Notes under the pieces: generated by a model | What the model was told of the DNA's origin: nothing | Databases searched by the model: none | The model's input: only the letters and a program-made list of their open reading frames with translations | Origin: Desulfobacterales bacterium | GTDB taxonomy: Bacteria; Desulfobacterota; Desulfobacteria; Desulfobacterales; JAHDSC01 | DNA: 45,324 nucleotides | Assembly: GCA_018432925.1 (NCBI GenBank) | Contig: JAHDSC010000136.1 | Coordinates: 1-45,324, forward strand | Reading direction: 5' to 3' | Translations under genes and position numbers: made by a program | Part shown: positions 8,849 to 17,955 of the stretch, one piece after another | How positions within the stretch are numbered: position 1 is the first letter of the stretch | Layout: each line of letters opens with the position of its first letter

Positions 8849-9265
8849 ATGCTTCTACACGACAGTATATACGTATGGGAGGGTTGGGAAGGTAAACGGC
8901 TTCTTGGGAAAGGCCGATGCAGAATGCGAATTTACGACATTAAAAAAACGAGCAATGAAAAACTTTCCTGTTTGCGACCTACCGTTGTAGTGGTTACCGA
9001 TATTCCCGGAAGCGAGTTGAAGATCCGGGAGTACACCGACCTGGTTGCCACCTGGGCCACGAAAGAATTCCGGATCGATCCCCATCGCATGCTGTGGATC
9101 GAATATAATCCCTCGAAAGCGGAACCGCTTTCTCCCGCAACCCGGGAAACGTATCATGCGGTTGACTTCTCATGGAGTGAAGGAAAAGCAACCCAACCGA
9201 AAAGGAGGCCGCTCAGACAGCCGATGCTGGATACGATAAAAAAACTGCTTGCGGACAGTGGATAG
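8849..9265 (+). CDS. Hypothetical protein, 138 residues
   Basis: Not recognised. It is soluble, basic towards the end (KRRPLRQPMLDTIKKLL), with no signal peptide or membrane segment. The middle reads LRPTVVVVTDIPGSELKIREY and HRMLWIEYNPSK, a pattern of beta strands and short loops. A good ribosome site, AAGGGG, sits eight bases before ATG 8849. It stands alone between the divergent TraB gene and the convergent TPR lipoprotein gene. The 267 bases upstream contain no clear promoter. Real gene by ribosome site and composition; function unknown. Confidence 0.7.
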   Translation: MLLHDSIYVWEGWEGKRLLGKGRCRMRIYDIKKTSNEKLSCLRPTVVVVTDIPGSELKIREYTDLVATWATKEFRIDPHRMLWIEYNPSKAEPLSPATRETYHAVDFSWSEGKATQPKRRPLRQPMLDTIKKLLADSG

Positions 9266-9368
9266 AAAAAAAGCGGTTCAAGGTGGCGGCATTCGAATCC
9301 GCCCGGAATCCAATCTTCATGTCACCTCAATCAACGCCCGCATGGCACCGGTTCACAACGGGTGGATT

Positions 9369-10301
9369 TTACCTGCAAAAATTTTCAAGCGCTTCCCCGG
9401 CCAACCAGCTTTTCACGAAATGCCTGGTAACGCGAATATCGATTCCGGCCCTTTTTGATGCCTCATCCAGCTTTCCCATCAAATCGGATACATTTTTCTC
9501 ATCGCCGATAAGGGCATAAATCTTGATTCCCCGCTGCCAGAATTTTACCGCAAGATCGCATTCGCCCCGGCTGAAATACACAGACCCGATGGCGGCCAAA
9601 TCATCGGCGATTCCCTTATAATATGGCACCGAACGATCCGCTTCCAGCGCCGTGCCGAAATAATCAATCGCTTTTTCAAAACGCTTTGTTTCAACCATCA
9701 GGTTTCCAAGAGCGAAATTCACGGTCGCAAGGTCTGAAAGATTCAAGGGGTCTGCTGCTGCAAGGGCTTTTGCCAGAACCTCCCCGGCACGCACGTATTC
9801 TTCTTTTCGGGTCAGGAGAACGCCCCGGTTGTTCAATACGGAAAAGGAGCGGCAACCTTTTTCCCGGGCAATATCTTCCGCCATGTCGAGAACGCCTGCC
9901 GCTTCGGCCAGCTCGCCGCCGTCGATCAATGCGGCGGCTTTGTTGGAAAGAGCCTGCACCATGCCGTCATCGTTTTTTAGATCGGAATAGATGTTGAAAG
10001 ATTCCTCAAAAAAAAGGGCGGCGTTACCGGGATCGCCCTTGATCCGGTATATATTTCCGATGTTGTTCATGCTCATGGCGACACCGCTTAAATGATCGGA
10101 GGCGGCAAAAAACTCATGCGCTTTGTAAAAGTGCTCCAGGGAACGGTCATAACATCCCTTCTGATACAGGGAGATTCCCTTCTTTATCGCCTTCAGGCCG
10201 GATAACGGGGATTCCGGCTTCTTTCCGGCGGAATTCCCCCCCGCACATGAGAACAGAAATCCGAGAAGAATCAGTAATACAGCCGTACCGTAACGTTTCA
10301 T
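9369..10301 (-). CDS. TPR-repeat lipoprotein
   Basis: A 310-residue exported protein. It has a lipoprotein signal, MKRYG followed by a hydrophobic stretch and lipobox LFSC with Cys19. From about residue 38 to 280 it is built of tetratricopeptide repeats, seen as recurring A..Y..G....A..F.E.A patterns (KGISLYQKGCYDRSLEHF, NNIGNIYRIKGDPGNAALFF, FALGNLMVETKRFEKAIDYF, AAIGSVYFSRGECDLAVKFW). Such proteins hold partners together at the cell envelope; the partner is unknown. It lies 193 bases downstream of the LOG gene in the same direction, without an obvious terminator between them, so they may be co-transcribed. Confidence 0.88.
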   Translation of the reverse strand: MKRYGTAVLLILLGFLFSCAGGNSAGKKPESPLSGLKAIKKGISLYQKGCYDRSLEHFYKAHEFFAASDHLSGVAMSMNNIGNIYRIKGDPGNAALFFEESFNIYSDLKNDDGMVQALSNKAAALIDGGELAEAAGVLDMAEDIAREKGCRSFSVLNNRGVLLTRKEEYVRAGEVLAKALAAADPLNLSDLATVNFALGNLMVETKRFEKAIDYFGTALEADRSVPYYKGIADDLAAIGSVYFSRGECDLAVKFWQRGIKIYALIGDEKNVSDLMGKLDEASKRAGIDIRVTRHFVKSWLAGEALENFCR

Positions 10302-10494
10302 AACCGAATTACCACCCTTTCCTGAGGTTATAGACGGATCGCTTCGCGCCCCCGGGCGGCACGATTTTCGAATTTGCCTTCAATCCCTGCCGTTTCCGTG
10401 AAAAACAAGTGGGTCTTTTTAAAAAAATGGCCCGGGGAGCCCGACTTTGAAATCCGAGCTTTCAGCCGTTCGCCGATTCGGCTGCCCCGCCGTT

Positions 10495-12474
10495 TCAAAA
10501 CAGCTGAAGTCGATCTCGGTATGCATCGATCACCACTTTCGGATCGTCGGTAATTACAATATTGTCTTCGATCCATTTCGGCGCTCTTCGATGTTTTATC
10601 ATTTCTCGAATTTGCTTTTCCATGCCCTCCCAGAACCTGCCGCCGCCTTCGGTATCGAAAAGGATGATCGGAACCGGATCGGATATGGAAAGCTTCATGT
10701 TGCACAGGGTAATCCCCAGTTCTTCCAGCGAACCGAGTCCGCCGACATTGAAAATCGGAAACGATGCCACTTCAAACCATTTCTGTCTGCTGTGACGGCA
10801 CGTAGCCTGAAAAACCTGGCAAAAATCAAAATCCGTGGTCATCGACTGGTCGGTGATATCCAAAAAGTTCGCGCCGGAGAGAATTCCGCGTTCTCGCGCG
10901 AGCGCGTTGGCCTGCTCCATGACGCCGCTTCCGCCGCCGGTGACAATACCGATGTTTCGCCCCCAGAATTCTATGAGTGCATCCATCAACCTCCCCAGGC
11001 ACGTGGCCCCTTCATTCGAGAGCGCGATATTGGAGCCGTAAAAGGCAAAAAGCATCGATTTGTGAAAATCCGGAAGCCGTTTCGGAAGCACAAAATATCC
11101 CTTCCCGTCACGGATGGTGTGAACCATGACGGATTGATTCAGACCCGAGAGCCAATATACATCAATCCCGTAAGCGCAGTATTCCTGGAGCCGGTTGTGA
11201 TCGAACTGGGAAAGAAACGGCCCATGCTCGCAGGACGGCTCGAAAAAATAGAGCGAGTCCACCAAACCCTTACAGGCGAGATTGATGATGTCCCGGTGTT
11301 CGATGATGTTCGGAAAGTATTTGAATACCAGAACCGCCGGATCATCTTTACAAACCTCCGGGATCCGGGATGTTGCATATATATGAGGACATTGGCTGTT
11401 GGCGGAAAAGTCGCTTCTGGCTGCCGCGCATTGCGACTTTGTAATTTTACATGGTTGGAGAGGACCGTTTAAAAATATCCGGGCGTCTTTCGTTTTTTTC
11501 GAATCGTTCGGTATCACGGCCACGGGTTTTTCCAGAAAGTGGCATGTCGACGGTCCAATGACGTTAAAACGGTTTTCAATCTCCTGCATATCTTCAAACG
11601 AATAAAGCTTCCGCCCGATAAAAGCCGCCTTCCACTGCCTGTTGGCGTCGGGTTCCGGGGCGTGGTAAATCTTTGCGGATATCAAGGGATTGACGATGGG
11701 ATGCTTGCTGCCGTTTACGATCTCGAGATAAATCCGAATCCCTCGCGTTTTGATCGGATCCAGAATGGTCGAAGGCAGATGCCCTCCGAGCTCGAATCCG
11801 CTCTGCAATACCACATAATGTTCGTGGAGGTACATGGAACAAGTGGTTACGACGCCCTGGCCGGGCGGAATGGTCATGGCGGTCACCCGTTCCTGAATCT
11901 GGTAACGATTGAGAAGGTCGCGTCCGTCCTCCCGGAGCAGAATTCTGCCAAGGGTATTCTTGTCCAACACTTCCCTGAGCCTGCAGACGACCTTGTGCGG
12001 AGCGATGAGAATGCTGCCGTCGCTTGAAATGGTCGTTGACGCCGGCAACTTCAGCTTGGCCCTCTCGATCGATTCAAGAACTTCGTCGGAGGTAAGGAGC
12101 GCTTCCGGGTCGCAAAATACCAGTCTTCCGACCGGAAGCCCGATGGCGAAAAAATCTTTCAGGTCATCCAGGCCCGGATAACCCGGAATCACGGGCGAAG
12201 CAACAAGTGTCAGATGGATGTTGTTACCGACCAGTTGGTCGGCGCGCGGAGGTTCGCAATTGATTTGAATCCCGAGGCGTGCGATTCTTGAACGCTCGCT
12301 GAAGACGAGATGTTCGGGCTGGTGCTTCAGCCGTTCGACAAGCGGTTCGGAAAGACCAAAAGCGGTTCGAAAGGTTATGGTTTGCCGGTTCGACTCAAGC
12401 ACCTTGCTGATCACGCCGTCATGTGACTGCAAAAAACCGCGAAACAAGTGGTTGTCCCAGGTCCTTTTCGCCAT
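10495..12474 (-). CDS. LOG-family (lysine-decarboxylase-like Rossmann) protein with long N-terminal extension
   Basis: A 659-residue protein. Its last ~200 residues form a LOG-type Rossmann domain: LFAFYGSNIALSNEG, TGGGSGVMEQANALARERG (motif from about 513) and VGGLGSLEELG (from about 578, matching the family PGGxGTxxE motif with Ser for Thr and no Pro). HSRQKW precedes it, where the family has a conserved Arg. LOG proteins are typically about 200 residues and cleave nucleoside 5'-monophosphates at the ribose (phosphoribohydrolase, cytokinin activation in plants). The first ~430 residues are not recognised; they include GLPVGRLVFCDPEALL, a Cys-containing ARSDFSANSQCPH segment and a conserved-looking IPPGQGVVTTCSMYLHEHY. 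ATG 12474 is preferred over the longer frame at 12501 because GGAGG lies six bases upstream. A strong promoter is at 12707-12735. Confidence 0.85.
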   Translation of the reverse strand: MAKRTWDNHLFRGFLQSHDGVISKVLESNRQTITFRTAFGLSEPLVERLKHQPEHLVFSERSRIARLGIQINCEPPRADQLVGNNIHLTLVASPVIPGYPGLDDLKDFFAIGLPVGRLVFCDPEALLTSDEVLESIERAKLKLPASTTISSDGSILIAPHKVVCRLREVLDKNTLGRILLREDGRDLLNRYQIQERVTAMTIPPGQGVVTTCSMYLHEHYVVLQSGFELGGHLPSTILDPIKTRGIRIYLEIVNGSKHPIVNPLISAKIYHAPEPDANRQWKAAFIGRKLYSFEDMQEIENRFNVIGPSTCHFLEKPVAVIPNDSKKTKDARIFLNGPLQPCKITKSQCAAARSDFSANSQCPHIYATSRIPEVCKDDPAVLVFKYFPNIIEHRDIINLACKGLVDSLYFFEPSCEHGPFLSQFDHNRLQEYCAYGIDVYWLSGLNQSVMVHTIRDGKGYFVLPKRLPDFHKSMLFAFYGSNIALSNEGATCLGRLMDALIEFWGRNIGIVTGGGSGVMEQANALARERGILSGANFLDITDQSMTTDFDFCQVFQATCRHSRQKWFEVASFPIFNVGGLGSLEELGITLCNMKLSISDPVPIILFDTEGGGRFWEGMEKQIREMIKHRRAPKWIEDNIVITDDPKVVIDAYRDRLQLF

Positions 12475-12636
12475 TGAAAACCTCCGTCCTTCCTCAGGCA
12501 TCCGCGATGCCGAAACCGATGCATTTCTGATTTTTTAAGCGTTCTCTGATTTCGACCCTATTCCATGGTGAGTCAAAAAACAATCCCACAGAAACCATGG
12601 GTTCGCAAACCGGGTTTCAGAGGATGAAGTGAACCT

Positions 12637-12656
12637 CCCCGCCTGAAAAGGCGGGG
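12637..12656. repeat. GC-rich hairpin in the leader of the LOG gene
   Basis: CCCCGCC (12637-12643) and GGCGGGG (12650-12656) form a perfect 7-bp stem around a six-base loop. There is no T-tract on either side, so it is not a standard terminator. It lies inside the predicted 5' leader of the LOG mRNA. It may be a scattered palindromic repeat (REP-like); a genome search would decide. Confidence 0.55.
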
Positions 12657-12706
12657 TATTCTGCGGGAGTTTCATAAAAAGGATATCGGTCGGAACGTGA
12701 TCGGAA

Positions 12707-12735
12707 AGTATAAGAATGTTCGAAAGTTGTGTCAA
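12707..12735 (-). promoter_or_regulatory. Strong sigma70 promoter of the LOG gene
   Basis: On the minus strand TTGACA (12735-12730), 17 bases, TATACT (12712-12707): perfect -35, 5 of 6 in the -10, ideal spacing. The predicted start is near 12700, which gives a leader of about 225 bases before ATG 12474. Confidence 0.75.
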
Positions 12736-12874
12736 GCGATAACGGGTTTGAACCGCAACGGCAAACCGATTTTTTCATGGAACCGATCGCGCACTCCGAG
12801 ACTTCGCGATCCGGTAAGCCTCATGGGGTGCACCGGGCGGGTTCAGCCTGGAAAATCGCCTTCCTTTTTTGAAC

Positions 12875-12903
12875 TTGACACACCCCGGCCTTGTTTTTAT
12901 ATT
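12875..12903 (+). promoter_or_regulatory. Strong sigma70 promoter of the activase gene
   Basis: TTGACA (12875-12880), 17 bases, TATATT (12898-12903): perfect -35, 5 of 6 in the -10. The predicted start is near 12910, which gives a leader of about 265 bases before ATG 13177. It is oriented away from the LOG promoter, with 139 bases between the two -35 boxes. Confidence 0.75.
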
Positions 12904-13176
12904 TTCAAATTATCTCCAAGTTTGATACATGCATGTAAAAAGCCACCGGGCGGATCGCCGCGTTTTTGAAAAATCGTTTGGATGCATGATCCGGGCGATC
13001 CATAAATTCTCCTGTTTTTCTGAAAACACAGGTTCTTTTTTGCATCCCGGCCGAACCGCCTTCGCTTTTAAAAGCCTGCGGTTCTCCACACCATGCATCC
13101 CGGCATTTCCCATTGAAGCGGGACCGGGTATTCCGGCAAAGACGAATAAAGGCACTTAGCCAAGAGGAAAAATCAG

Positions 13177-16100
13177 ATGGTTGGTAAGATGAGGGCATTA
13201 GGTCTATGTCTCGGCGCGTCCACCGTATCGATCGTCCAGGTTGAAGCGGGAACCGGCACGCGAAACCGGGAAAAAACCGATACTTCCTTAAAACCACATG
13301 TGATCGAATATCAGCTCCATTCTCATGAAGGAGACCCCAAACAAACACTGATTTCCGCTCTCAAACAACTGAACCTTGATTCGTTCGACCGGATCGCCGC
13401 AACCGGTCGAAGGTTCCGCAGATTCGTGAATTTGACCTCCATACCGGAGCCCGAAGCGGTGGAATATGCCTACCGGTTTACAAAACCTTCGGGGGTCCTT
13501 TGCCCCGCCGTTGTGTCCGCGGGAGGTGAAACCTTCATGGTATATGTTTTAAATCGCTTCGGACAGATATCCAACGTATTGACGGGTAACAAATGCGCTT
13601 CCGGAACCGGCGAATTCTTTCTTCAGCAGCTTCGCCGGATGAACGTATCGCTTGAGGATGCGGCGCAGTGGGCCGCCGCGGAAAAACCTTATCACGTTTC
13701 CGGACGCTGCTCGGTTTTCTGCAAATCGGACTGCACCCATGCGACCAATAAGGGCGTTCCCAAATCGCAGGTGACCGCCGGCCTGTGCAAGATGATGGCG
13801 GACAAGATCCTGGAACTGCTGACAAATATCGATAAACGCGACATTATGATTACCGGCGGCACGGCCCTCAATCGAATGATGATTGAGTATCTTAACCGGA
13901 AAATTTCCGGAATTATCGTTCCCAGGGAAGCACCTTATTTCGAAGCACTCGGTGCCGCCCTCTGGGCCCTGGAGCATGACACCCTCCCGTTCCCGGGGCT
14001 ATCCGGCCTTCTGAGATCCGAACTCACATCTTTTGACACCCTTGCACCCCTGCGAAATTTCGAAGATATGGTGGATTTCAAAACCACCGCAATCGGCGAG
14101 ATCCGGGCCGGAGATACCTGCATACTCGGTCTGGACGTAGGTTCAACCACAACCAAGGCGGTGCTCCTCCGAAAAGACGACAACGCAATGGTCGCCTCCG
14201 TCTATTTACGCACGGACGGCGACCCGGTGGGAGCTTCCCGGAATTGTTATCGCAGCATTCTCGACCAGATTAAAACAAAGATCGATCCTTCCACCCTTTT
14301 GATAGAAGGACTGGGAGTCTGCGGATCCGGACGGCAGATCGCCGGTCTCCATGCCTTGACGGACGGCGTGATCAACGAAATCATTGCGCATGCTACCGCT
14401 GCCGTCCACTTTGACCCTCAGGTGGATACGATCTTCGAGATCGGAGGTCAGGACGCCAAGTACACGTACATCACAAACGGCGTGCCATCCGATTACGCAA
14501 TGAATGAAGCATGCTCGGCCGGGACAGGATCGTTTCTGGAAGAATCCGCGTATGAAACGCTGGGAGTTCAAATGGAAGACATCGCGGACATCGCGCTTAC
14601 CGGCGAACATCCTCCGAATTTCAACGACCAGTGCGCCGCCTTCATCTCCTCCGACATCAAAAACGCCATTCACGAAGGGGTTGATCATGAAGATATCGTC
14701 GCCGGTTTGGTCTATTCCATCTGCATGAACTATTCAAACCGGGTCAAGGGCAACCGCCCGGTCGGAGAAAAGGTGTTCATGCAGGGCGGAGTCTGTTACA
14801 ACCGGGCGGTTCCTCTTGCCATGGCCTCGCTGGTGGGCAAGCCGATCATCGTACCGCCGGAACCCGGACTGATGGGAGCTTTCGGTGTTGCACTGGCGGT
14901 TAAAAAACGAATCGAAACGGGATTGATGCTGAAAAACCGCTTTGACCTGGAGATTCTGGCGAAACGGGAAGTGAAATACGGGAATCCGTTTGTTTGCGGA
15001 GGCGGGAAAGAGAAGTGCGATCGGCGATGCGAAATAGCGGTCATCGAAATCGAAGGAAAAAAATACCCCTTTGGAGGAGCCTGCAACCGTTACTATAATC
15101 TGCGCCGCAGGATAAAATGCGATGTGAAAGCCCTGGATTTCGTCCGGGTCCGGCAGCAGCTGATATTTGAAAAATACGGCGCCAAGCCGCGGGAAAGAAA
15201 GGGAAAAAAACGCGGAGGAAAAATCGGTATGAACCGGAGCTTCCTTGTCAACACTTACTATCCGCTTTATTCCACGTTTTTCTCCGAGCTGGGATTTGAA
15301 ATCGTTGTGCCGGATTCTCCTTCTCAGGAAGGAATCGATCGGAGGGGAGCTGCTTTCTGTTACCCGATGGAATTGGCCCATGGATTTTTTTATTCGCTCC
15401 TTCGGATGGAGCATCCCCCGGAAATCCTGTTTCTTCCCCACTTCAAAGCGGTACCCGCTTCCAACGGATTCACCCGTTCGGAGGTTTGCCCGCTGGTCCA
15501 GGGCGAAACATATACCCTCCAAACCACATTCCGGCCGGAACTCAACGAACTGCGGAAAAAAGGAATGAAAATTCTTGCGCCCCTGATCGATCTCAAGGAC
15601 GGGCTGCCGTCTGCAAAGGGGCCGCTGGTCCGAACCGCCATGGATCTGGGAATCTCCAGGCGGGAAGCAGAGTCGGCTTTTCGCAACGCATTGTCCCGGC
15701 AGACGAACTGCCTCGCCGAAATGAAAGAGATCGGAAAAAAGGCGCTGAAAGTCCTGGAAGAGAATCCGGATCAAACCGCGGTGATCCTGTTTGCCCGCCC
15801 GTATAACGGATTCGTTGAAGAAGCGCACATGGGAATTCCCCACAAGCTCGCATCCCGGGGGATTCCGGTGATACCGCTGGATTTTCTCGAACTCGATGCG
15901 GAAAAAGCAAAACGCCACATGTACTGGGGGATGGGGCAGATGATGATGAAGGCCGGGCGAGTCGTCCGGAGACATCCCCAGTTGTTCGGGACATACATCA
16001 CCAATTTTTCCTGCGGGCCGGATTCTTTTATTCTCGGATATTTCAGGGATCTCATGGGTCGGAAACCATCCCTTACCCTGGAACTGGACAGCCATACGGC

Positions 16101-17559
16101 GGATGCCGGCCTGGAAACCCGCATCGAGGCTTTTCTGGATATCGTCGCGGCATACCGGCAGTTGGTTGCGGACAAAAAAATCGCGCAAAAGCGGGCGGAT
16201 TTTCTTCCCGCCCGCACGATTATGGAATCCGGATCTCTTCAGGTGATTACTTCATCCGGAAAAACCCTGCCGATGAAGGATTCACGCGTCACGCTTCTTT
16301 TGCCGTCGATGGGCCGGATCGCCTCCGAATCGCTGGCCGCCATTTTTCGCGGAAAAGGATTTCACGCGGTGGCTTATCCTCCCTCGGACGAAGCGGTCCT
16401 CAAATTGGGACGTGCAAACACCTCCTGCAAGGAGTGCCTTCCGCTGATACTGACCACCGGAACGCTGCTCAGCTACATCCGCGATCGAAAGCGCGAGGAG
16501 GAAATCCTCGTTTATTTCATGCCGACCACTTCGGGGCCGTGCCGCTTCGGCCAGTATTCGGTTTTCATGGAAGATCTCATGAAAAGGCTCGAAATACCCA
16601 ACGTGGCCTTTTTATCGTTGACATCGGAAAACGGCTACGGGGGATTGGGAGGGGATTTCAAGTCCAGGGCATGGTGGGGTGTGATCGTATCCGATGCATT
16701 GGAAGATATTCGATCCATGATACTGGCCAATGCCGTGAACACGGAGGCTGCGATGCACCTTTTCAATGAGGAATTGAAGCGGATCCTCCGGGAACTGGAA
16801 AAAGGGAATTACGCCGGTCTGGAAAAACAAATTGCCCGGACCGCCGAACGATTTCGCGGGATTGCAATGAAAGTTCCACCCGGCCGGGTGCCGACCATCT
16901 GCCTTGCGGGCGAAATTTTCGTTCGCCGGGATTCCCTGTCCCGCCAGTATCTGACCGAGCGGCTGGCGAAAGACGGATTCGCCGCGCTTTGTTCGCCGGT
17001 TGCCGAATGGATCCTGTATTCCGACTATATGTATGCCGCGGGGCTCAATGATGAGAAAATGTCACCGATGGAAAGGCTGAAGTTTATAATCAAAAAAAAT
17101 GTCATGAAGCGTTATGAAAAGCGCCTCAAATCCCTATTTTCCCGCTCCGGGCTGCTTCACGCGGAACCGCTTCGCATCCGATCCATCATTGAAACGGCCG
17201 GGCCTTATATTTCACCGAATCTGGGAGGGGAAGCCATCCTGACGGTCGGAAGCTCTCTCGGCGAAGTGGCCTCGCATGCCTGCGGGGTGATTGCCATCGG
17301 CCCGTTCGGATGCATGCCGAACCGCCTGTCGGAAGCGATTCTCAAGCAAACCATGAACCGGGAAGACAAGCTGGCAACGGATCCGAACAGCAGACGACTT
17401 CAAGCCACGCTTGCCGATATGGAAGATCTGCCGTTTCTTGCCATTGAAAGCGACGGTTCGCCCTTTCCCCAGCTGATCAATGCCAAGCTGGAAGCTTTCT
17501 GCCTTCGGGCGCAGCGGCTGCATGAAAAAATGCTCGGGGTGAACGGATCGCTCGGTTGA
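13177..17559 (+). CDS. Multidomain acyl-CoA dehydratase activase-related protein (BadF/HgdC family, two ATPase modules, DUF2229)
   Basis: A 1460-residue cytoplasmic Fe-S protein. Module 1 (about 1-285) is an ASKHA ATPase with a CASGTGEFF motif (Cys140) and a CSVFCKSDC cluster (Cys178, 182, 186). Module 2 (about 315-600) is a textbook HgdC/BcrA-type activase: LGLDVGSTTTKAVLL, FEIGGQDAKY, ACSAGTG (Cys446) and NDQCAAF (Cys486). The 40-residue Cys spacing resembles the pair that holds the dimer's [4Fe-4S] cluster in HgdC. DUF2229 and a dehydratase-like C-terminal part follow (GAAFCYPMELAHGF, TSCKECLPL, GPFGCMPN). Family members use ATP to push electrons into 2-hydroxyacyl-CoA dehydratases or benzoyl-CoA reductase; what this fused form drives is not known. 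The ribosome site AAGAGG lies about 10 bases before ATG 13177; ATG at codon 5 is an alternative. A SUF-like gene pair follows. Confidence 0.92.
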   Translation: MVGKMRALGLCLGASTVSIVQVEAGTGTRNREKTDTSLKPHVIEYQLHSHEGDPKQTLISALKQLNLDSFDRIAATGRRFRRFVNLTSIPEPEAVEYAYRFTKPSGVLCPAVVSAGGETFMVYVLNRFGQISNVLTGNKCASGTGEFFLQQLRRMNVSLEDAAQWAAAEKPYHVSGRCSVFCKSDCTHATNKGVPKSQVTAGLCKMMADKILELLTNIDKRDIMITGGTALNRMMIEYLNRKISGIIVPREAPYFEALGAALWALEHDTLPFPGLSGLLRSELTSFDTLAPLRNFEDMVDFKTTAIGEIRAGDTCILGLDVGSTTTKAVLLRKDDNAMVASVYLRTDGDPVGASRNCYRSILDQIKTKIDPSTLLIEGLGVCGSGRQIAGLHALTDGVINEIIAHATAAVHFDPQVDTIFEIGGQDAKYTYITNGVPSDYAMNEACSAGTGSFLEESAYETLGVQMEDIADIALTGEHPPNFNDQCAAFISSDIKNAIHEGVDHEDIVAGLVYSICMNYSNRVKGNRPVGEKVFMQGGVCYNRAVPLAMASLVGKPIIVPPEPGLMGAFGVALAVKKRIETGLMLKNRFDLEILAKREVKYGNPFVCGGGKEKCDRRCEIAVIEIEGKKYPFGGACNRYYNLRRRIKCDVKALDFVRVRQQLIFEKYGAKPRERKGKKRGGKIGMNRSFLVNTYYPLYSTFFSELGFEIVVPDSPSQEGIDRRGAAFCYPMELAHGFFYSLLRMEHPPEILFLPHFKAVPASNGFTRSEVCPLVQGETYTLQTTFRPELNELRKKGMKILAPLIDLKDGLPSAKGPLVRTAMDLGISRREAESAFRNALSRQTNCLAEMKEIGKKALKVLEENPDQTAVILFARPYNGFVEEAHMGIPHKLASRGIPVIPLDFLELDAEKAKRHMYWGMGQMMMKAGRVVRRHPQLFGTYITNFSCGPDSFILGYFRDLMGRKPSLTLELDSHTADAGLETRIEAFLDIVAAYRQLVADKKIAQKRADFLPARTIMESGSLQVITSSGKTLPMKDSRVTLLLPSMGRIASESLAAIFRGKGFHAVAYPPSDEAVLKLGRANTSCKECLPLILTTGTLLSYIRDRKREEEILVYFMPTTSGPCRFGQYSVFMEDLMKRLEIPNVAFLSLTSENGYGGLGGDFKSRAWWGVIVSDALEDIRSMILANAVNTEAAMHLFNEELKRILRELEKGNYAGLEKQIARTAERFRGIAMKVPPGRVPTICLAGEIFVRRDSLSRQYLTERLAKDGFAALCSPVAEWILYSDYMYAAGLNDEKMSPMERLKFIIKKNVMKRYEKRLKSLFSRSGLLHAEPLRIRSIIETAGPYISPNLGGEAILTVGSSLGEVASHACGVIAIGPFGCMPNRLSEAILKQTMNREDKLATDPNSRRLQATLADMEDLPFLAIESDGSPFPQLINAKLEAFCLRAQRLHEKMLGVNGSLG

Positions 17560-17955
17560 GGACGCTTTCGATTCTCCATAGGCGATTCCCGTGCCGTATC
17601 GCCGGGATGAAAGGAAGGTATAGAAGAACTTCGCCGGCACCGCGTTTCCGAATCATGCTCCCGGCGGCAGGAATTGTATTGACGCGCATACTGAATTCCG
17701 TCATATTTCTTTTTGTTGAAGCTCTTTTATGCGGGTATCGGGGGATTTCCGATTCAAGAACTTTTGATCGGTTTTTTTGGATTCACCCATCAACTCCGCG
17801 GCAGGCCGCGTGCAATGAACTCGCCTCCGCCATTCAATCCATTATCCTCTCATCGGCTCCAACCGGCATTTCAGAAGCGACCGGGATTTTATAAACCCCG
17901 GGGCAAGACATGCGGAATGCCGAATCGTTCCGGAGAGGTCAGAAAGGCTCGATAC
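17560..17955 (+). other. Intergenic region before the SUF-like pair, 396 bp
   Basis: Holds the promoter candidate at 17679-17707. The open frame that extends upstream of the SufC start into this region lacks family similarity and is treated as non-coding. No clear terminator for the activase gene was found. Confidence 0.4.
17679..17707 (+). promoter_or_regulatory. Putative sigma70 promoter of the SufC/SufB-like operon
   Basis: TTGACG (17679-17684), 17 bases, CATATT (17702-17707): 5 of 6 and 4 of 6 matches. It lies about 250 bases upstream of the SufC start. No IscR-like operator was recognised. Confidence 0.45.

Larger units (their letters stand above)
12475..13176. other. Divergent control region between the LOG and activase genes, 702 bp
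   Basis: Contains the two back-to-back promoters and the GC-rich hairpin listed separately. Short open frames on both strands were examined and rejected, because they have no ribosome sites and their sense changes across the promoters. The 265-base activase leader (12910-13176) showed no riboswitch class that I recognise. Confidence 0.5.

Noticed and set aside
9280-9310. Sequence cattcgaatccgcc resembling a tRNA T-loop
   Set aside because: No other tRNA arms can be drawn around it.
10447-11472. 341-codon plus-strand frame across the LOG gene
   Set aside because: Shadow of the LOG-domain gene, whose motifs are unambiguous on the minus strand.
14734-16188. 484-codon open frame antisense to the activase gene
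   Set aside because: It lies wholly inside a gene with clear domain motifs on the other strand; no ribosome site, and its residues mirror the coding frame's codon bias.
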